64,000 nt of DNA. It comes from Variovorax sp. Its GTDB lineage: Bacteria > Pseudomonadota > Gammaproteobacteria > Burkholderiales > Burkholderiaceae_C. The stretch lies in NCBI GenBank assembly GCA_017744935.1, contig JAGIAI010000028.1, positions 28,565 to 92,564 of the forward strand, written 5' to 3'. The notes beneath the pieces are model-generated. The model saw only the letters and a program-made list of their open reading frames with translations, did not search any database and was not told the DNA's origin. Shown piece after piece: positions 57,219 through 64,000 of this stretch; the first letter of the stretch is position 1; each line of letters opens with the position of its first letter. A program made the translations under genes and the position numbers.

Positions 57219-57776
57219 ATGGCCCTCACCGCTGACCAACTGATCGCCGCTCAAAAAGCCAACCTCGAAACCCTCTTCGGCCTGACCAACAAGGCTTTCG
57301 AAGGCGTGGAAAAGCTGGTCGAACTGAACGTGACCGCTTCCAAGGCCGCCCTGACCGAAGCTGCTGACGCCAGCCAAGCCCTCCTGAACGTCAAGGACGC
57401 TCAAGAGCTGCTCGCCCTGCAAGCCAGCCTGTTCCAGCCCCTGGCTGAAAAGACCGCGGCCTACAGCCGTCACCTGTACGACATCGCTCAAGGCACCGGC
57501 GCCGAGTTCACCAAGGCTTTCGAAGTCAAGGCCGCTGAAGCCCAGCAAGCCTTCGTCGGCCTGGTCGACAGCGCTGCCAAGAACGCTCCCGCCGGTTCGG
57601 AAACCGCCGTTGCCGTGATGAAGAGCGCCGTTGCAGCGGCCAACAACGCTTTCGAATCGGTCCAAAAGGCTGTCAAGCAAGCTTCCGACGTCGCTGAAGC
57701 CAACTTCCAGGCTGTGTCGACCACCGCCGTGAACGCCGCCAAGAGCTCCGCTCAAACGGCTTCGCGCAAGCGCTAA
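57219..57776 (+). CDS. phaP: phasin (PHA granule-associated protein)
   Basis: 185 residues. Alpha-helical amphipathic protein coating polyhydroxyalkanoate granules; Phasin_2 type. Begins [20 protein letters not shown]; rich in Ala/Lys, no membrane segment, no cysteine. GGAG at 57208-57211 precedes the ATG. Codon choice is strongly biased to preferred codons, fitting high expression. Confidence 0.96.
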   Translation: MALTADQLIAAQKANLETLFGLTNKAFEGVEKLVELNVTASKAALTEAADASQALLNVKDAQELLALQASLFQPLAEKTAAYSRHLYDIAQGTGAEFTKAFEVKAAEAQQAFVGLVDSAAKNAPAGSETAVAVMKSAVAAANNAFESVQKAVKQASDVAEANFQAVSTTAVNAAKSSAQTASRKR

Positions 57777-57851
57777 GCAAACATCACCAACAATCGCCTG
57801 CCGCAAGCTGGCGCAGATTGTCTCCTTGGGTCCTTCGGGATCCAATTCCAG

Positions 57852-57882
57852 GGCCTCATCTTCGGATGAGGCCTTTTTTTTT
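57852..57882 (+). terminator. Rho-independent terminator of phaP
   Basis: GGCCTCATC-TTCG-GATGAGGCC followed by nine T; very strong. Confidence 0.92.
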
Positions 57883-57883
57883 G

Positions 57884-57972
57884 CTCGCCCCCAGGCTCGC
57901 GCACTTCGTGTCGCTCTCCAACCCCTACCGGGGGCAACACTGGCGGGCCGGCGAAGCCGGTTCCGCGGTGTT
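57884..57972 (+). repeat. two-hairpin dispersed repeat, copy R6
   Basis: Head CTCGCGCACTTCGTGTCGCTC, hairpin 1 CCCC-TACC-GGGG, hairpin 2 (57936-57972) with AACACT/GGTGTT (one T-G pair), bulged G, GCGG/CCGC, core CCGGC-GAA-GCCGG. Directly follows the phaP terminator. Confidence 0.88.
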
Positions 57973-58054
57973 CTCCGAAGGGCCCTGCACCGCTGCCGCG
58001 GTGCGGGCGCGAGCAACATAATCGCAGTGCAGAAACGAGACCAGGAGAAAGTTC

Positions 58055-58813
58055 ATGCAAATTGAAGGCAAGGTTTTCATCGTCACCGGCGGCGCTTCGG
58101 GGCTCGGCGAGGGCACGGCGCGAATGCTGGCGGCAAATGGCGGCAAGGTGGTCATCGCCGACATGCAGGTCGACAAGGGCGAAGCGGTCGCCAAGGAGAT
58201 CGGCGGCGTTTTCGTCAAATGCGACGTGAGCCAGGAAGCGGACGGACAGGCTGCAGTGGCCGCCGCCCTCAAGCTCGGCAAGCTGATGGGGCTCGTCAAC
58301 TGCGCAGGCATTGCGCCCGCCGAAAAAACAGTCGGCAAGAACGGACCGCACGGTCTGGCGGTCTTCAGCAAGACGGTCACGGTCAACCTCGTGGGCAGTT
58401 TCAACATGATCCGGCTTGCGGCCGATGCGATGAGCAAGAACGAGCCCGAATCGACCGGCGAGCGCGGCGTGCTGATCTCCACCGCCTCGGTTGCGGCCTA
58501 CGACGGTCAGATCGGCCAGGCCGCCTACAGCGCATCGAAGGGCGGCGTCGTCGGCATGACGCTTCCGATCGCCCGCGATTTGGCGCGCAGCGGCATCCGC
58601 AACATGACGATCGCGCCGGGCATATTCGGCACCCCGATGCTTTTCGGCATGCCACAGGAAGTGCAGGACGCGCTGGCGGCGAGCGTGCCCTTCCCCTCGC
58701 GCCTCGGTACGCCCGAGGACTACGCGAAGCTCGCTCGCCACATCATCGAGAACGACATGCTCAACGGCGAGGTGATCCGACTCGACGGCGCAATCCGTCT
58801 GGCGCCGCGCTGA
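58055..58813 (+). CDS. short-chain dehydrogenase, 3-hydroxyacyl-CoA dehydrogenase type II-like
   Basis: 252 residues. NAD motif [13 protein letters not shown] (about 11-23), NNAG-equivalent NCAGIAP, catalytic Ser and YSASKGG. Closest in style to HSD17B10/3-hydroxyacyl-CoA dehydrogenases ([13 protein letters not shown]). Probably beta-oxidation or branched acyl-CoA metabolism; exact substrate unknown. AGGAGA upstream. Confidence 0.9.
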   Translation: MQIEGKVFIVTGGASGLGEGTARMLAANGGKVVIADMQVDKGEAVAKEIGGVFVKCDVSQEADGQAAVAAALKLGKLMGLVNCAGIAPAEKTVGKNGPHGLAVFSKTVTVNLVGSFNMIRLAADAMSKNEPESTGERGVLISTASVAAYDGQIGQAAYSASKGGVVGMTLPIARDLARSGIRNMTIAPGIFGTPMLFGMPQEVQDALAASVPFPSRLGTPEDYAKLARHIIENDMLNGEVIRLDGAIRLAPR

Positions 58814-58828
58814 GGACCGCAGCCCCAC

Positions 58829-58890
58829 GCCCCTCACTTCGTGTAGTCGCTGCCCCCCGAGGGGGCCGCACGCCGCCTTGGGGCGGCTCG
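58829..58890 (+). repeat. variant of the dispersed repeat, copy R7
   Basis: Shares the head CACTTCGTGTAGTCGCTG, then hairpin 1 CCCCC-CGA-GGGGG and a different hairpin 2, GCCGCC-TTGG-GGCGGC (58872-58887). It lies between the SDR gene and yihY, and the yihY reading frame runs through it on the other strand. Confidence 0.7.
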
Positions 58891-59820
58891 ACGCCGGCCC
58901 GGAGTCGCTTCGCTCCCGAGAGCGCCTTCGGAATCGTCGGGCGGCCTCAGGCTGCCCGTGCGCTCCAGGCGCTCGTATTGCGCGATGACCTGCGCGCCGA
59001 AGAGCACCAGCGTTGCGGCGATCTCCAGGCTCAGAAGCACTACGATCGCCGTCGTCAGCGAGCCGTAAACCACGCTGACCTGCGACAGCGTCGCGAAATA
59101 CAGCACCAGCACCCGGCGGGTGACTTCCCAGAGCAGCGCCGCCGTCACGCCGCCGAGCAGCGCGTGGCGAAGCCTGAGATGCCCGACGGGCATCACGAGG
59201 TAGAGCGAGGTCAGCATGAAGATCTCGCCGGTCAGGCCGAGCAGATACAACAGCAACCCCGATATGCCAGAGAGCGACCAGCTGTGGCCGAGCAGCTCGA
59301 CGCGCTCCTCCCCGATGACCTGCAGCGCGCCGGACACCAGCGTGACCAGCATCAGCCCGAGGCACAGGCAGAAGATGTAGATGTAAGGCATGACCGCCGA
59401 CATCAGGAAATGCCGCGAATGATCCGCCTTTCGGTGGTGAAAGATCACCGCCATCGCGCTTTCCAGCACGGTGAACGCCAGCGAACTGAAGAAGATCATC
59501 GTCACCAACAGCACCGGCCCGAGCACATCTGCGTGGGTGAGGAAGTTGGACAACTCGGCGACCAGTGCGCGCGACTGACCTGGTACGAGCCATTCGAGGT
59601 AGCGTCCGACCGCGCTCAGCAGCGCGGACTGGTCGATGAAGTGCGACATCGCCATCACGCTGACAATCAGGAGCGGCACGATCGACAGCAGCGCGTAGTA
59701 CGCCACCGCGCCCGCAAGCAGCAACCCCTGGTTGGCTTTGAAGCTCTTGAGCGCTTCCCACATGAATCTCAGCGGGTGCTTCAGGAGCGGGACGGCGTGA
59801 TGAATGGATCGGCGGATCAT
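58834..59820 (-). CDS. YihY/BrkB-family inner-membrane protein
   Basis: 328 residues with six hydrophobic segments (about 25-270): GAVAYYALLSIVPLLIVSVM, LTGEIFMLTSLYLVMP and related YihY signatures. Function uncertain; once misassigned as ribonuclease BN. The C-terminal ~35 residues, Arg/Pro/Ala-rich and ending GGSDYTK, are encoded by repeat R7 on the complementary strand. The ATG at 59820 is chosen; an internal start at MWEALKSF is possible. Confidence 0.9.
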   Translation of the reverse strand: MIRRSIHHAVPLLKHPLRFMWEALKSFKANQGLLLAGAVAYYALLSIVPLLIVSVMAMSHFIDQSALLSAVGRYLEWLVPGQSRALVAELSNFLTHADVLGPVLLVTMIFFSSLAFTVLESAMAVIFHHRKADHSRHFLMSAVMPYIYIFCLCLGLMLVTLVSGALQVIGEERVELLGHSWSLSGISGLLLYLLGLTGEIFMLTSLYLVMPVGHLRLRHALLGGVTAALLWEVTRRVLVLYFATLSQVSVVYGSLTTAIVVLLSLEIAATLVLFGAQVIAQYERLERTGSLRPPDDSEGALGSEATPGRRRAAPRRRAAPSGGSDYTK

Positions 59821-59901
59821 CGGTCGATTTCGGAAAGACGAGTATGCCGCCGGCCGGCGACCGTTTGATGGCTTGCGTATCATTTGCCGCTCTCCGCCTA
59901 C

Positions 59902-61836
59902 ATGACCATCCCCGCCTCTTTCATCCAGGAACTGATCGCACGCGCCGACGTCGTGGAGATCGTCGGCCGCTACGTCCAGCTCAAGAAGGCGGGTGCCAAT
60001 TTCATGGGCCTCTGCCCATTCCATGGGGAGAAGTCACCCTCGTTCTCGGTCAGCCCGACCAAGCAGTTCTATCACTGCTTCGGCTGCGGCGCGCACGGCA
60101 ACGCGATCGGCTTCCTGATGGAGCACGCTGGCATGGGCTTCGTCGAGGCGGTGCACGACCTCGCAGGGCAATACGGCATGCAGGTGCCCGAGGACGACGC
60201 CTCCCCCGAAGAACGCGCGCGCGCCGCCGGGCAACGCCAGAAGCAGGCCACGCTGAGCGAAGTGCTCACTAAGGCGGGCGATGCGTACCGCAAGCACCTG
60301 CGGCAGTCGAAAAGCGCGATCGCCTATCTCAAAGGCCGCGGCGTCTCGGGCGAGATCGCGCGCCATTTCGGCATCGGCTATGCGCCGGCCGGCTGGCGCA
60401 CGCTGGCGAGCGTGTTTCCCGACTACGACGACCCGCTCCTGACCGAAAGCGGGCTGGTGATCGCCGCGGAGGCCGACGACAGCGGCGAAGGCAAGCGCTA
60501 CGACCGATTCCGCGACCGGGTCATGTTTCCTATCCGCAACGTCAAGGGCGAATGCATCGGATTCGGCGGCCGGGTGCTCGGCGACGAGAAGCCCAAGTAC
60601 CTGAATTCGCCCGAAACACCGGTTTTCAGCAAGGGGCGCGAGCTATACGGCCTATTCGAAGCCCGCGCGGCGTTTCGCGAGCGTGGCTATGCGCTGGTCA
60701 CCGAGGGCTATATGGACGTGGTGGCGCTGGCCCAGCTCGGTTTTCCGAACGCGGTCGCGACGCTCGGCACCGCCTGCACCCCGGAGCATGTGCAGAAGCT
60801 GTTCCGCTTCACCGACGCCGTGGTCTTCAGCTTCGACGGCGACGCCGCCGGCCGGCGCGCCGCGCGCAAGGCACTCGATGGCGCCCTGCCGTACGCCACT
60901 GACGTTCGCAGCATCAAGTTCCTCTTCCTGCCGACGGAACACGACCCCGACAGCTTCATCCGCGAGTTCGGCGCGGATGCCTTCGCACGCTTCGTCAACG
61001 AGGCCACGCCGCTCAGCCGCTTCATGATCGAAGCCGCGCGCGACGGCTGTGACCTCGGGACCGCGGAGGGCCGCGCCCACATGGCCAGCAATGCCCGTCC
61101 GCTGTGGACGGCGCTACCCGAAGGTGCACTGAAGCGCCAGTTGCTCGGAGAAATCGCAGCGCTGGTGCAATTGAGCGGCCAGGAGCTGGGCGAACTGTGG
61201 GCGCCCGCAGCCGGCAAGGCGCCGCCGCCCGTGCCTGCCGCAACGAGCGACGGCGACTGGAACGCCTGGGCCGACCGCGGCGAATGGGTCGAAGAAGCGC
61301 CCCGGACCTTCCAGGACCGGCGGCGCTTCAAATCCGGCCGGCCACAGTCGCCGCCGCGCCCGCCGCCAGGCGGACGGAAGCTCCCGACGAGCCGTTCCGA
61401 CGTGGCGGTGCGGCTGATTCTGTCGAACATGGCTGAATGGGAGGGCCTGTCGCACGAGTTGCACGCCATGCTCTGCGACCTGCCGGGCGACCACGGGCAG
61501 CTCTTCGCCTGGCTCGACAGCCAGCTCCACGAACACGGCGTCCAGCCCTGGGCGGCGCTGCGCGAAGGACTGCGTGAGCAATCCTTCGAGGCGCTGGCGC
61601 TGCGCGTCATGACCGGGCTCGAGGGCGGCCCGCTGGTGAGCGCCGAGGGCGAAGGCGCCACCGACGCCGTGGGCGAGCTGCGCAATGTGCTCGACTACAT
61701 GCTGGACGACCTGCTCAAGGCCCAACAGAGCGAGGCAATTGCCGCGGTCGCCAGCGATCCGCTGGCCCTGGAGCGCTACAAGGCCCTGGAAATCCGACGG
61801 CTCGAGTTGCGCAAGCGCCTGAAACCGGCTACGTGA
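59902..61836 (+). CDS. dnaG: DNA primase
   Basis: 644 residues. Synthesises replication primers with DnaB. N-terminal zinc ribbon (CPFH...YHCFGC, about 38-62), RNA-polymerase-like TOPRIM core with EGYMDVVAL and FSFDGDAAGRRA, low-complexity linker (about 430-500), and the C-terminal DnaB-interacting domain (about 510-644). ATG at 59902 gives MTIPASFIQELIARADVVE. Upstream of rpoD; rpsU is not adjacent. Confidence 0.97.
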   Translation: MTIPASFIQELIARADVVEIVGRYVQLKKAGANFMGLCPFHGEKSPSFSVSPTKQFYHCFGCGAHGNAIGFLMEHAGMGFVEAVHDLAGQYGMQVPEDDASPEERARAAGQRQKQATLSEVLTKAGDAYRKHLRQSKSAIAYLKGRGVSGEIARHFGIGYAPAGWRTLASVFPDYDDPLLTESGLVIAAEADDSGEGKRYDRFRDRVMFPIRNVKGECIGFGGRVLGDEKPKYLNSPETPVFSKGRELYGLFEARAAFRERGYALVTEGYMDVVALAQLGFPNAVATLGTACTPEHVQKLFRFTDAVVFSFDGDAAGRRAARKALDGALPYATDVRSIKFLFLPTEHDPDSFIREFGADAFARFVNEATPLSRFMIEAARDGCDLGTAEGRAHMASNARPLWTALPEGALKRQLLGEIAALVQLSGQELGELWAPAAGKAPPPVPAATSDGDWNAWADRGEWVEEAPRTFQDRRRFKSGRPQSPPRPPPGGRKLPTSRSDVAVRLILSNMAEWEGLSHELHAMLCDLPGDHGQLFAWLDSQLHEHGVQPWAALREGLREQSFEALALRVMTGLEGGPLVSAEGEGATDAVGELRNVLDYMLDDLLKAQQSEAIAAVASDPLALERYKALEIRRLELRKRLKPAT

Positions 61837-61841
61837 ATCGA

Positions 61842-62134
61842 TTCTTGAAAAAGCTGTAACACGCTATAATCTAAGGCTTCGCCAGACGCTAGCCGTGTCT
61901 GGCAAAGGCAAGAGCGACAGCAGCACCTCCGGGCCGACCCCAAGCGCAATGCACTTCCCGACGGGAAACGGGTCAATACACCGCAAGGACTGCACACCAA
62001 ATGATCGCCCGACATCTTGCCTGTTGAAGGCCCCGGGGACGTCCGTTCTCCTGGCCTCAGTGTTTGTGCTCCTGCCTGCGCCGGGTTTGTGGCGCTTGTG
62101 ATTCCGCTTGGTCCATCTTGTTCTACGAGGTTTT
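61842..62134 (+). promoter_or_regulatory. rpoD promoter and long structured leader
   Basis: -35 TTCTTG (61842-61847), 17-base spacer, -10 TATAAT (61865-61870). Transcription from there leaves about 255 untranslated bases before rpoD. The leader opens with GCCAGAC...GTCTGGC (61881-61903). No T-run terminator is seen in it. Nothing else recognisable lies in this gap. Confidence 0.6.

Positions 62135-64000
<1,866 letters not shown>

Noticed and set aside
57773..59761. 662-codon minus-strand frame opposite the SDR gene and across yihY
   Set aside because: Frame shadow; its translation is compositionally biased and unlike any family, while SDR and YihY are clear.
61844..61870. CTTGAAA before rpoD as a sigma-32 -35 box
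   Set aside because: No CCCCAT-like -10 at the right distance; the TATAAT box fits a housekeeping promoter.

Overview
The window is a GC-rich bacterial chromosome segment whose gene content and order point to a betaproteobacterium of the Comamonadaceae, most like Variovorax. This is inferred from protein features and synteny, not from a database search. Pointers include a Bug-type periplasmic receptor, surE-pcm-nlpD-rpoS-rlmD, rpsF-priB-rpsR-rplI-dnaB, ppsA/ppsR back to back, phasin, EarP/EF-P with Arg32, and a small H-NS-like protein. It reads as core chromosome: no prophage, insertion sequence, CRISPR array or rRNA operon is visible. No stretch over 300 bases lacks a gene; the longest gap is the 298-base rpoD leader (61837-62134).

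Layout. 1-10 kb: truncated clpB with a sigma-32-like promoter, a Bug receptor, then a minus-strand operon hom-thrC-mobB-moeA-moaD (threonine and molybdenum cofactor synthesis). Its expected last gene, moaE, is separated by an oppositely oriented dapA-family gene; alaA lies upstream of hom. 10-18 kb: Mth938-like protein, PrxQ-type peroxiredoxin, PIN-PhoH ATPase, a small VOC/GyrI-like/WYL-regulator cassette, dnaB, and the rpsF-priB-rpsR-rplI operon. 18-29 kb: ppsA/ppsR, then oxidative-stress and iron genes: ahpF, ahpC with an OxyR-type site, bfr, bfd, a 24-residue membrane peptide, tonB-exbB-exbD, hemP with a Fur-type box, an HbpS-like protein and a Bax-inhibitor-family protein.

29-38.4 kb: rlmD, rpoS, nlpD, pcm, surE (stationary phase and repair), a quinone oxidoreductase, an H-NS-like protein, tRNA-His, ppiD, tRNA-Val and hupB. 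38.5-47.5 kb: a tartrate/malate-type dehydrogenase with a haloacetate-dehalogenase-like hydrolase and a divergent LysR regulator, EamA exporter, pgsA, uvrC, OsmC-like protein, earP and efp. 47.5-57 kb: a LOG-family protein, the overlapping operon pncB / antiporter / 2-hydroxyacid dehydrogenase / rmuC / MFS, csbD, an unusual duplicated-cysteine periplasmic protein, and a thioesterase with a histone-deacetylase-family enzyme. 57-64 kb: phasin, a short-chain dehydrogenase, YihY, dnaG and the 5' part of rpoD.

The most interesting non-genic signal is a dispersed ~85-base repeat with six full copies and one variant. All copies read in the same direction. Their second hairpin keeps its outer helix through compensatory base changes, which implies selection on a folded form. 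The variant copy is read through by yihY and supplies its C-terminal residues and stop codon. Other regulatory candidates are two near-identical 14-mers flanking the phasin promoter, an inverted repeat ahead of the VOC/GyrI/WYL cassette, and terminators between most transcription units.
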